This document shows, piece by piece, positions 1 to 7,809 of a stretch of DNA of 10,125 bases. Below the pieces are notes generated by a model that saw nothing but the letters and a program-made list of their open reading frames with translations, searched no databases and was not told where the DNA came from. The position numbers and the translations under genes are program-made. This DNA comes from Podochytrium sp. JEL0797 (Eukaryota > Chytridiomycota > Chytridiomycetes > Chytridiales > Chytriomycetaceae). Numbering within the stretch: the first letter of the stretch is position 1; each line of letters starts with the position of its first letter. The DNA lies in contig JADGJG010000991.1 of NCBI GenBank assembly GCA_027596195.1, forward strand, positions 1-10,125, given 5' to 3'.

Positions 1-907
1 AGTTTTGGTATTGCTGATACTGTTGTTGGTCTTGATATGTTGGTTCTTCCATAAGGGGTTGTTCGCTCCATCCAGCGCTGACGGCGAGGTTGATTCCGCC
101 TTCGAGTCCGGTGGGCATCATTTGGGAGTACGTTTGTTGCTGCTGTTGCTGCTGTTGGATCGGAACATTGTAGTACGATTGTGAGGATGTGGAAGACCGC
201 ATCGAAGGATATACATGATTGGGGTTTTTTGGGAATTGCCAGTTGAACGCGCTTGGGGGTGGCACAAATTGGGAATCAATCGAACCGTGCAACGCAAGAA
301 AGCAAGATGGGACTCACACTGGACTTCCTCGAATCACCACATGCCCACCATTCATCTCCCCAACACACCTCTCGGCACTCGCCTGCTCCTCAAACTGCAA
401 CAAGGCGTAATTCTCCAACCCGCCGCGGTCCATCATTACTTTACAGAAAATAATCCTGCCGAGCGGGCGCACGGCGTCATGCAGTTCGAGGGAGGTGGCA
501 TGCAGCGGGATGCGTTTGACGACGATCGTTTTGGACCCAGAGGTGGTGGAGAAGTTGAGGTTGGGGTCTTTGAAGGTCAAATGAACCTTGGAACCGAGGA
601 ATGCGGAGCCGTTGACGGTGGCGTAGAAGCGTTCGGCTATGAGATGTATGAGTGAGTCGGATATAAGGGGATTCGAGGTGTTTGGGATATAAGGGGAAGC
701 ACCGCCTCAAACAACCCGTAACGTACCATCGGGAACGTATCGAAACACGACCCGCACGCGCGGTGCGTTCGTCACGGGGTCCCTGTCAATCACAACTTTG
801 GCCTCGATCTGGTTGTCGTTCATAACGTTGACAATGTCGAGTTCCGAAATGTGCGGCGGCAGGCCGTTGATGAACAGCGTCGGGAAGGTATCGAGGGGAT
901 CAGCCAT
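1..907 (-). CDS. Two-RRM RNA-binding protein with Gln-rich tail, 3' end outside window
   Basis: Likely binds single-stranded RNA; the exact role is unknown and I do not recognise a specific ortholog. Exons on the minus strand are 907-727, 636-318 and 251-1, and the last is cut by the window edge. Introns 637-726 (90 nt, donor GTACGT, acceptor CATAG) and 252-317 (66 nt, donor GTGAGT, acceptor CAAG) keep one frame throughout, which fixes the model. RRM1 spans about residues 9-83, with RNP2 LFINGL and RNP1-like RVRVVFRY; the first intron falls after VPD, and the RRM resumes with AERFYATVNG. RRM2 spans about residues 96-165, with IVVKRI and NYALLQF. After residue 167 the tail is low complexity, with eight glutamines in a row near residue 199 and further Q/Y-rich sequence. 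The start is the first ATG (907-905), directly before the RRM1 fold. It lies downstream of the MBF-like gene on the same strand. The true C-terminus is not visible. Confidence 0.85.
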
Positions 908-1044
908 TTGCGAATGAGATCTTGATGGGGAGGGGGGAGGGGCGAGTCAGGTGCGAGCGAGCGCGGAATTGGGGTCAGAGAGGCTGCGACAGAAAAAAAA
1001 CCAAATCTCCACCTCGTCTCCACGTGCTGATCACAATTTTTTAA
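908..1044 (-). promoter_or_regulatory. Intergenic gap: 3' end of MBF-like gene and upstream region of RRM gene
   Basis: These 137 bp separate two minus-strand genes. Read on the minus strand, they hold an A/T-rich stretch right after the MBF-like stop (a run of A around 1037-1042, possibly 3'-end signal sequence). A pyrimidine-rich tract follows (922-945, the complement of a G-run), leading into the ATG of the RRM gene. CT-rich leaders are common before fungal start codons. No TATA box or recognised operator is visible, so the promoter assignment rests on position only. Confidence 0.4.
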
Positions 1045-2955
1045 TCAAACTTCAGACAAACCAGCAGCCTCCCCATTCTGCAACGCCAAAATCAACGGCT
1101 CCAAATACGAATCCATCTGCTCCATCGGCACCTGACACGAAAACGCAATAATCTTTCGCATATTCATTGCATTCTCAGAATACCCCCCATGCACGCGCAA
1201 CGCCATCGTTTCCTGTGCCAGCCGTTTGCCAAGCTGTTCCGAGTCGTTGAACCGCGCTTGGAGGTCTTGGACTCTCGCTTCAAGCGCTGCAACGTCCAAC
1301 GTGGTGAGGTCTTGCGACTCGAGGCCCCCATTTTCAAACTTGACTGCGCCGTCATTGGCCACAAACATGGGATGCGCCTCCACGACATCATTCATCGCCA
1401 CATCCTCCTCCTCCCGCGCATTCTCTTCCTCCATTATACGGTTCTTTTCTTCCTGCACCCCACGCTCAATCACCCCAATCCGATGCACCACCTCCGCCAT
1501 CTTGACGCTCTGACTCCGCAGGTCCCTGTTTTGTCTCCGCAGCGCGTCCACCTGCTCGCGCATGGAGGCAACGGTTGTGTCGGATTCGACCACGGCGCGC
1601 GATTTGGCCGCGAGGGCGGTAGTGTAGGTGGCTGTGAGGGAGTGCATGAGCTCGAGGAGGCGTGTTTGGGTGGTGGTTGTGGTGGCTTGGAAGGTTGGGT
1701 GGGTTGTGGAGAAGAGGGGCAAGGATGTCGCGTCTGGCGTGGGGAAAGCGGATTCATTGAGTGGTTGTTGCGGCTCTGGTTGCGCCGGTGCAAGGGGGTA
1801 AGGCGTGAGCATTCTGGAGGGAGGCTCTTTGATGGCGCAGACATGGATAGAATCCACATCAGCGCCCAATAGCTTGAGCACGGCGAGAATCTCGGCGCAT
1901 CCGGGAATCCCGCGACGCGCCATTTGCACGCACGAGTCTTGGTTCCAATCCAAATCGTTCACGTGCAGGCGATCTGCGGATCCGTCCGCACCACAAACCT
2001 CGCGAATGGCATCAAGATACGCAGCACAAACTTCCTTCCCAACCCTTCCAACACACACACTCTCAACAGCGTGATGAAAGGCCGTCTTTTGATGCAAATC
2101 CTTTGCTCCAAACAACAACCACGGCATGGGCACAGTAGAAACGAGCAAGTCCAAGACTTTTTTGAAACAGTTGTTCGCAAATCCGTTCGCAACATGCATG
2201 GCACGCATGAGTGGGGTTTCGCCGGCGTAGTTGGGGGCGTTGGGGTCTAAGTTTGGGTGGTTGGTTCGCGAAAAGGAGAGCAGGTGGTGCAGTGTGTTTG
2301 GGTGGGCGAGTGAGACGGCCCAGTGGAAGGCGGTGTTGCCTTGGACATCGAGTGGGGTGGAGGGGTCGAGATGGGAAGGGAAGTTGGATACATCGATGAA
2401 GTTGTTTGGGGTGAGGAAGAGTGAAAGGAGGAAATCAAGAGATTTTTGGTGCTTGTCGTCGAGTGAGGGTTTTTTGTTGGGGGAGGTGGATTCCGAGTCG
2501 CTTTCTTCGAGGGCAGCGGGGCGTTTCGGGGCGGGGGCACGACGGGTTGGTGGTGGGATGGCAGGGTGGTTTGATGCGTTGTCGATGGGCGTATATTTCA
2601 TTTCTGCGGTTGGGTTGGTTGCTGGGTCGAATTCGATCAGGAAGCGGATGAGTTTCTCGATGCCGATTTGTGTTGCGAGTGCAAGGGCATCGTCCTTGTT
2701 GATCCTTTTATTTTATTCATGAGAAGGATTAAAGGAGAAAACGAGCACTCACCACACGCCCTCGAAGCGACCCGAACCCGTAATGGTTTCTTTGGAGTAG
2801 TTGTTCAACAAGGCTTTCTCGTCTTTTTCAACTAGAGAAAGAAGCTGTGAGCCGTTGATGGCCAGCAGGTGATCTCTGCGGAGAACGCTTTTGCCGCGGA
2901 ACACAAGCTCAAAGACTGGCGAGTCGAATCCAGGGAGGGTGTGGATGTGTGCCAT
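1045..2955 (-). CDS. MBF/SBF-type cell-cycle transcription factor (APSES domain plus ankyrin repeats)
   Basis: Fungal G1/S transcription factor of the Swi4/Mbp1/Res family, expected to act in the nucleus with a Swi6/Cdc10-type partner. Exon 1 is 2955-2753 and exon 2 is 2704-1045. The 48-nt intron (donor GTGAGT, acceptor TAAAAG) joins GVW to INKDDALALA in phase 2, giving 620 aa. The KilA-N/APSES DNA-binding domain covers about residues 8-95, with FELVFRGKSVLRR, the GRFEGVW turn, and the helix IGIEKLIRFLIEFDP. A Pro/Ser/Lys-rich linker (about 103-155) includes KRP and NKK basic clusters. Ankyrin repeats start near residue 190 (GNTAFHWAVSLAH) and 227 (AGETPLMRAM), with another around 272. A long charged coiled coil lies at about 420-505. 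The C-terminal block (about 582-610, RKIIAFSCQVPMEQMDSYLEPL) matches the Swi6/MBF C-terminal helix. The start is the first ATG ahead of the domain. Having the APSES domain rules out a Swi6 ortholog; Mbp1, Swi4 and Res cannot be told apart here. Confidence 0.93.
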
Positions 2956-3056
2956 TGCGTTGGTTGGTTTTTTTGTTGCAGAAAACCATTCCGAAAAACC
3001 GACCAATCAGAACGCAGTACCAATCCCCCTTCTTACTCACCGCAATACATACCCGC
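2956..3056. promoter_or_regulatory. Divergent promoter of MBF-like and NF-YA genes, with CCAAT boxes
   Basis: The 101 bp between the two start codons must carry both promoters. A CCAAT box at 3003-3007 sits in the context CGACCAATCAG (3000-3010), which fits the extended NF-Y consensus (purines before CCAAT, then C/G, A/G, G). A second CCAAT at 3020-3024 has a weaker right flank. A T-run (2968-2974; poly-A on the MBF-like strand) lies just before the MBF-like start. The strong box is about 50 bp upstream of both start codons. No TATA box is seen. Binding by the NF-Y complex encoded next door is an inference. Confidence 0.6.
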
Positions 3057-3879
3057 ATGGATTACTCGTTCGATCTCGCTGCAAACCACTACCCGCACCC
3101 GATGCCCTCCGACTCGCCCTCTGCCCACGACCTGCCCTTCCTCGCCAACGACCCATCCTCCTCGCTCGCCGAGGGTCAATCATTGAGCAACCTGTCATCC
3201 CACTCCAGTGGAAGTGCGAGTCGGTCGTCTTCGAGTCGGGGTATTTTACCGCCCATTGTCTTCGTCGCATTCCCTGGCCACCCAACACATTAAACTCACC
3301 GACCCCCCATCATCAGATCCCACCACCACTACTCCCTCCCGCTCGCTCCTGCAAGACCCCGTCGCTGCCCAAACCCCTGCCGCCCTCCTCCTCCTCCTCA
3401 ACAATGACAAAACCACCCAGCCACCACCCGGCCAAAAACCCGACGAACCCATGTACGTCAACGCCAAGCAATTCCACCGCATCCTCAAACGTCGCGAAGC
3501 CCGTGCCGCTCTCATGGCGCGTATCAAGCCGTCGCTTGAGGGGAAACCGGCGACGCCATATGCGCACGAGTCCAGGCATAAACATGCCATGAGGAGGCCC
3601 AGGGGCCCAGGGGGAAGATTTCTGAGTGCTGCTGAGTTGGCCGCGTTGAAGGAGGTAGAGAAGGTGGGCGGAGGGGTTGCGGAGGCGATTGCGATGGTTG
3701 CTGCCGCGGCGGCTGTATCTGCCGGAGCCACAGCCAGTGGCAGTCAGAACTCAACAAACGCGAATGCGGAAACCAACGCAGGACCCAAATTGACGATTCC
3801 GAGTCAGTCATTCTTTATTCAATCGGCTCTTCATTCACCGAGGATGCAAGGCGACGTGGATGCACGGAGGGCATGTTGA
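3057..3879 (+). CDS. HAP2: NF-YA / HAP2 subunit of the CCAAT-binding complex
   Basis: Sequence-specific subunit of the heterotrimeric CCAAT-binding factor; it joins the NF-YB/NF-YC (HAP3/HAP5) dimer and contacts CCAAT in the nucleus. Exon 1 is 3057-3240 and exon 2 is 3317-3879. The 76-nt intron (donor GTATTT, acceptor CATCAG, phase 1) yields 248 aa. Residues 106-130 ([20 protein letters not shown] and on) are the subunit-association helix. Residues 143-164 ([20 protein letters not shown], then FL) are the DNA-binding segment, with the family's invariant HESRHxHA and RPRGPGGRF. The linker between them is slightly long. The N-terminus is Ser/Pro-rich and disordered. The C-terminus has an Ala-rich stretch and Asn/Ser-rich tail. 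Its last 183 nt (from 3697) form the left end of the tandem duplication and recur at 6922-7104, so only this copy is complete. Confidence 0.94.
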
Positions 3880-3953
3880 GATTATCTTCATTTTATTGGC
3901 GGAATAGAAAAACGTGATCCCCTTGTTTGCCGCGAGAATCAATTTCGAAATTC
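3880..3953 (+). other. 3' flank of NF-YA / spacer before the FAB1-like region, copy A
   Basis: This 74-bp AT-richer spacer follows the NF-YA stop. It contains AATAGAAAAA (3903-3912), a possible poly(A)-signal variant. Its counterpart is 7105-7177, one nucleotide shorter because TTATTGG has become TTTTAG. I see no promoter motif for the downstream ORF. Confidence 0.4.
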
Positions 3954-4612
3954 ATGCGGAATCACTCCGCGGGCCCGGCGCCCGACCCTCCCTTAACTGA
4001 ACCCACCACTGCCCACATTGACTTCCTGATCCGCCACCTCCTCGCTTTCGACTCCCCTGCATCGATCGACCACACCACCTGGCTCAACTGGCGAAGCGTT
4101 CTCTCAGAGCCCTCGTTGACCCCTTTAAACACCTTCTTCCACTCCCTGGTACAATGCATTGAGCTCGAACACCGCCTCCTGAAAGATCTGGGCGCTCTCC
4201 CATCCAGACAAACGCCTCCGAGCTCGCCGCCCATCAGCCCCCGTATCGTCAAACGCCAAGCCTTCCGCACCTCCTTGAACAAAGCCTTCTCATGGATCCA
4301 CAGCCGCACAATCAGCTCGTTCCTCGATGACGCCCCCGTCGCGACACAATCGATGATATCCACCTCGGCAGTCGACACCCTCTGGATGCGGTTGAACTCT
4401 TTCCCCAGCGTCTCCCCTTTCCTGCACGTCAATGCTCCATGGCGGGTGAATGAGTGGAAGAACTCCAACGCGTACCCACACGTTTCGAACGCGTTCTTGG
4501 CGTGTTTGAAACACACGAAGTTGTTGGCGGCTTCCAACCCGATCGACTGTGTCGCGCAGATGCAAACAGCGTCGCTTCAAATATATTCTCGAGTATCTAC
4601 AGCTTCGTCTGA
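3954..4612 (+). CDS. Unrecognised ORF at the 5' side of FAB1-like copy A
   Basis: An open frame starts at ATG 3954 (MRNHSAGPAPDPPLTEP). It stays open well past 4612 but is replaced there by the frame carrying FAB1 homology. I recognise no domain. It has a short Pro/Ser linker (SRQTPPSSPPISPR, about residues 84-97) and Trp-containing helical stretches. Comparison with copy B favours plus-strand coding: by eye, about 13 first-, 6 second- and 17 third-position differences. The 27-nt gap (4349-4375 is absent in copy B) keeps the frame. It may be a lineage-specific N-terminal part of the FAB1-like gene, joined by a lost base or an unseen intron, or a separate remnant. An overlapping minus-strand ORF (4537-3962) cannot be excluded. 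There is no FYVE or chaperonin-like sequence here, which a full FAB1 would have. Confidence 0.4.
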
Positions 4613-5760
4613 CGTGAAACCGTGTGGGGTCCCATGTTACAAACTGTCGAGTTTTATCGATTCGAGGATGATGCCAATCACGATCAAACGCTGGGTCGCA
4701 TGTTGGAACGGATTGTATCCAGACGGGAGGAGACGTGTGCGCGAAGAAGGGGTGTGGCGTCCAACAGGGGAATCATTCCGTCACATATCTTCACTCCAAC
4801 GCGCGTGTGGTTGTCACGCTGTCAGAATCCGCGCAACAATTCGAATCCTCAAATCAAGAGTTGGTCAACGTGTTGCTCTGAATCGGCCCAATGCGCTGAC
4901 AATTTGGCTCCTGTGCAGGTCGTGTCGAAATTCTCGCTCAACCACTCATTCACGCGATTCTTGTACTTGCTGTGTCACCATGCCTTCTTTTCCCCTGCTG
5001 ATTCCACCCATGGTTCAACTTCGCATCGCGCAACACGATCGTGTCCTCACGTGAAACGGATCCACTTCCAGATGGGGACTCAGCATACCATCACATTCTC
5101 AGTCCATGGCACCGCTTTGAACCGAATTCGGCTGCCGTGCGTTCAAGTCGAGTCGTTGCAGCGCGTTGTTGCGTTTCGGAACGCTACGGATAGTAATGAG
5201 AATGCACCATCGTCAACGTCAGGCGTCGTATTCGATGATCTTGTGGTCGCCGCAGGTTCTGGCTCCATGTACTTCAAACCCAACGAGCTTCCCACGATGC
5301 TCTCGCATTTCCGTAGCACGTCCACGCGTCGAGCCGAATTTGTCCCCTTTTTCGACGCTGTCGCGCGGCATCTGGAGGAGATGTGGGGATACTCTATGTC
5401 CGCTCATGGCAAGGATTCATCAATCCCAGTCGAGATTCGACAACTCTCGCGCCGTGTTGAGAATGCGCGCGACGCGTTCATGGACACTTTGGGCCCCGAC
5501 AGGATGGGGTTGGAGGATGTGAATACTGCGAGGACTCGATTTCTACGCGCGTGTGAAGAAGTAATGAGGGAGGTGGAAACGTTTCAGGCGCGGTACGTGG
5601 GCGGGTGGAGTGGTGGGGTTTTGTCCGAGTTGGAGGCTGTGCCAGAATATTGTCGCGCGTTGCGGGGCGGTGGAGGCATGGGAGGGGTGTTTGTATTTCC
5701 GGGATCGTGGGTGGTTGTGAGGGAAGAGGAGGTGACTTCGATTGTTGCATTTGCATTGAG

Positions 5761-5841
5761 GTGAGAGTGCTTTTTGGAAAGTCGACTTTTCTTTTGTGAT
5801 TCTTACTCACCTGGCGCAATCCCACTTCCCGCCGTTTCTAG
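5761..5841 (+). other. FAB1-like intron 1, copy A
   Basis: 81-nt intron, donor GTGAGA, acceptor TTCTAG, phase 2. Removing it joins AFAL to SSDAYK, as expected from the family pattern (IIAFALS..Y). Its sequence is identical to 8963-9043 in copy B. Confidence 0.88.
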
Positions 5842-6167
5842 TAGCGATGCATACAAAGCTCAAATCCATCCTCGGACTTCTCCCATCATGGTACCGCGTG
5901 AGGCGCCCAAATCGCCCAATGCACGACGCCCGCCTTCGTCGCCCATCACGAGACTCTCCTCCGCTTTCACGAGCATGTCGGAAGGAGTGGTGGATTCGGC
6001 CAAAGGCTTGCTACTGTTGGGGTCTCCTGCGCTTTCGGAAACCTCCCCGTCGCGTGAATTCAAGATTCAATCCCGGTCGTTTAGTCATCACAAGACTCCG
6101 ACGCAGCTGGGAGATGCCGAAAAGTCTGCGGCGGGATCGAGGAACGCGTCTCCTCATGTTCAAGTCA

Positions 6168-6239
6168 GTTGAGTCATTTGAAATAAGCTGTTTCTGCAAC
6201 TGTGATTTTGTCTCACTCCAATTTCAAAACCAAAAAAAG
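6168..6239 (+). other. FAB1-like intron 2, copy A
   Basis: 72-nt intron, donor GTTGAG, acceptor after a run of seven A (AAAAAAAG), phase 1. Splicing gives HVQVSFSEDSSAFSCKIYY, which fits the start of the kinase domain. The stronger-looking donor GTCAGT at 6164 would break the frame in both copies. The copy B version differs only in the A-run near the acceptor. Confidence 0.8.
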
Positions 6240-6921
6240 GCTTCTCGGAAGACTCGTCGGCATTTTCCTGCAAAATCTACTACGCCACCCACTTCTCCCA
6301 CCTGCGTCGCTCATGTGGGATCTCCGACACTGCCTTCATCGACTCCCTCTCGCGCTGCGTCCCCTGGAAAGCTTCAGGCGGCAAAACCAAGGCCGCCTTC
6401 TTCAAAACCCAAGACGACAAGTACGTTGTCAAACAGCTCGCTTCGACATGGTCTGCCCTCGAAACGGACGCCATGCTTGCCTTCTCTCCAGGGTATTTTG
6501 AACACATGAAAGCGCCGGCGCCCACATCGCTGGCCGCGATTGTGGGCTTCTTTTCCATCACGCGTCGGAATTTGGAGACGGGGGTTGTGATGCAGCTGGA
6601 TGTGTTGGTTTCCGAGAACTTGTTTGCGGGGATGGGTGCCGAGTTGGACAGTGTGTTTGATTTGAAGGGCGTGATGGAGCGGACTCGGAGTCCGAACCAC
6701 ACTGCGAATTCGTCTACAGGTCCTACCGGCAACACCTCCAGCAACAACAAGAAAGAGAACTCTGTGTTGTGGGATGCCGATTGGGTGCGTCTGAACAACA
6801 GGCTGGGAGTCCCCATGGACGCTGTGTCGAAACGAGTGTTTATGGACGCGGTGAAGCGCGATGTGAAATTTTTGGCCAAGTCGAATGTGATGGATTATTC
6901 ATTGTTGGTGGGGGTTTGTAA

Positions 6922-7104
6922 GTTGCTGCCGCGGCTGCTGCATCTGCCGGAGCCACAGCCAGTGGCAGTCAGAACTCAACAAACGCGAATGCGGAAACCA
7001 ACGCAGGACCCAAATTGACGATTCCGAGTCAGTCATTCTTTATTCAATCGGCTCTTCATTCACCGAGGATGCAAGGCGAAGTGGATGCACGGCGGGCATG
7101 TTGA
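6922..7104 (+). pseudogene. 5'-truncated copy of the NF-YA C-terminal tail
   Basis: Matches 3697-3879 of NF-YA with few substitutions (for example T for G at 6936, C for T at 6941, A for C at 7080). It carries only the Ala/Asn/Ser-rich tail and the stop codon; both conserved NF-YA domains and the promoter are missing. It abuts the FAB1-like exon of copy A. If the donor at 6918 is not spliced, the FAB1-like frame runs into this tail in a different reading frame and stops at 7018. It is best read as duplication debris. Confidence 0.88.
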
Positions 7105-7177
7105 GATTATCTTCATTTTTTAGCGGAATAGAAAAACGTGATCCCCTTGTTTGCCGCGAGAATCAATTTCGAAATTC

Positions 7178-7809
7178 ATGCGGAATCACTCCGCGGGCCC
7201 GGCGCCCGATCCGCCCTTAACTGAGCCCACCGCTACCCACATTGACCTCCTGATCCGCCACTTCCTCGCTTGCGACTCCCCTGCATCGATCGACCACACC
7301 GCCTGGCTCAACTGGCGCCGCGTTCTCTCAGAGTCCTCGCAGACCCCTTTAAACGCCTTCCTCCACTCCCTCGTGCAATGCATTGAACTCGAACACCGCC
7401 TCCTGAAAGATCTGGGCGCTCTCCCATCCAGACAAACGCCTCCGAGCTCGCCACCCATCAGCCCCCGTACCGTCAAACGCCAAGCCTTCCGCACATCCTT
7501 GAACAAAGCCTTCTCATGGATCCACAGTCGCACAATCAGCTCGTTCCTCGATGACGCCTTCGTCGCGACACACACCCTCTGCATGCGGTTGAACTCTTTC
7601 CCCAGCGTCTCCCCTTTCCTGCACGTCAATGCTCCATGGCGGGTGAATGAGTGGAAGAACTCCAACGCGTACCCACACGTTTCGAACGCGTTCTTGGCGT
7701 GTTTGAAACACACGAAGTTGTTCGCGGCTTCCAACCCGTTCGACTGTGTCGCGCAGATGCAAACGGTGTCGTTTCAAATGTATTCTCAAGTCTCTACTGC
7801 TTCATCTGA
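7178..7809 (+). CDS. Unrecognised ORF at the 5' side of FAB1-like copy B
   Basis: Counterpart of the ORF at 3954, from ATG 7178 (MRNHSAGPAPDPPLTEP). It keeps the same open frame despite a 9-codon deletion (between 7572 and 7573) and many amino-acid changes, for example Phe/Leu swaps and Trp to Cys just after the deletion. No domain is recognised. The same Pro/Ser linker is present. As in copy A, FAB1 homology continues downstream in another frame. Persistence of the open frame in both copies hints that it is or was coding; the number of amino-acid replacements suggests weak constraint. Confidence 0.38.

Larger units (their letters stand above)
4613..6917 (+). pseudogene. FAB1: FAB1/PIKfyve-like lipid kinase fragment, copy A (truncated, frame-scrambled)
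   Basis: The intact family protein phosphorylates phosphatidylinositol-3-phosphate to PI(3,5)P2 on endosomal/vacuolar membranes. Exons are 4613-5760, 5842-6167 and 6240-6917; introns 5761-5841 and 6168-6239 are in phase 2 and phase 1. Visible in order: VEFYRFEDD and TLGRMLER (4640-4710, start of the CHK region); the second Cys block WSTCC and SFTRFLYLLCHH; CPH; and VTSIVAFALSSDAYK across intron 1. A Ser/Pro-rich linker follows. Exon 3 has the kinase N-lobe: FSCKIYYATHF, ASGGKTKAAFFKTQDDKYVVKQL with its catalytic Lys, VFDLKG, and NVMDYSLLVG. From about 4714 to 4829 the frame is wrong, so the first Cys/His set reads as unrelated sequence; a 5-nt deletion after 4829 restores it. The kinase stops at DYSLLVGV, before the IID metal-binding motif and activation loop, so no activity is expected. 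FYVE and chaperonin-like domains are absent. Confidence 0.82.
3697..6921 (+). repeat. Direct tandem repeat unit A (about 3.2 kb)
   Basis: Unit A runs from within the NF-YA coding sequence (GTTGCTGCCGCGGC at 3697-3710) to the FAB1 splice donor GTAAG at 6918-6922. Unit B follows directly in the same orientation. The offset between units is 3225 at the left end, 3224 after a 1-nt gap near 3893, 3197 after a 27-nt gap, 3202 after a 5-nt gap, and 3203 at the right end. Upstream of 3697 the similarity stops (G at 3696 against A at 6921). No transposase, terminal inverted repeats or target-site duplication is seen, so this looks like a segmental duplication rather than a mobile element. Confidence 0.93.

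Noticed and set aside
1189..1872. 227-codon plus-strand ORF
   Set aside because: It lies antisense to the coiled-coil and linker part of the MBF-like gene, has no recognisable domain, and is explained by the base skew of the real exon.
2231..2722. Plus-strand ORF of 163 codons
   Set aside because: It overlaps the APSES and linker exon of the MBF-like gene in antisense, crosses its splice acceptor, and has no recognisable motif.
3962..4537. Long minus-strand ORF opposite the unrecognised plus-strand ORF (also at 7186-7734)
   Set aside because: Differences between the two copies fall least often in the plus-frame second codon position; in the minus frame that class becomes first position and second-position changes would outnumber it, which is atypical for coding. 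The downstream FAB1 homology is also plus-strand. Not fully excluded.
4614..4722. A 109-nt intron (GTGAAA to ATCCAG) that would join the upstream ORF to the Cys-rich block in frame
   Set aside because: It would splice out VEFYRFEDD and TLGRMLER, the most FAB1-like part of that stretch, and the donor is weak.
6164..6239. Donor GTCAGT at 6164 for intron 2
   Set aside because: It looks closer to consensus, but gives the wrong phase for the kinase exon in both copies, whereas GTTGAG at 6168 restores HVQVSFSEDSS in frame.
6280..6879. 199-codon minus-strand ORF, repeated at 9483-10082
   Set aside because: It is antisense to the FAB1 kinase N-lobe exon, whose plus-strand translation carries clear family motifs.
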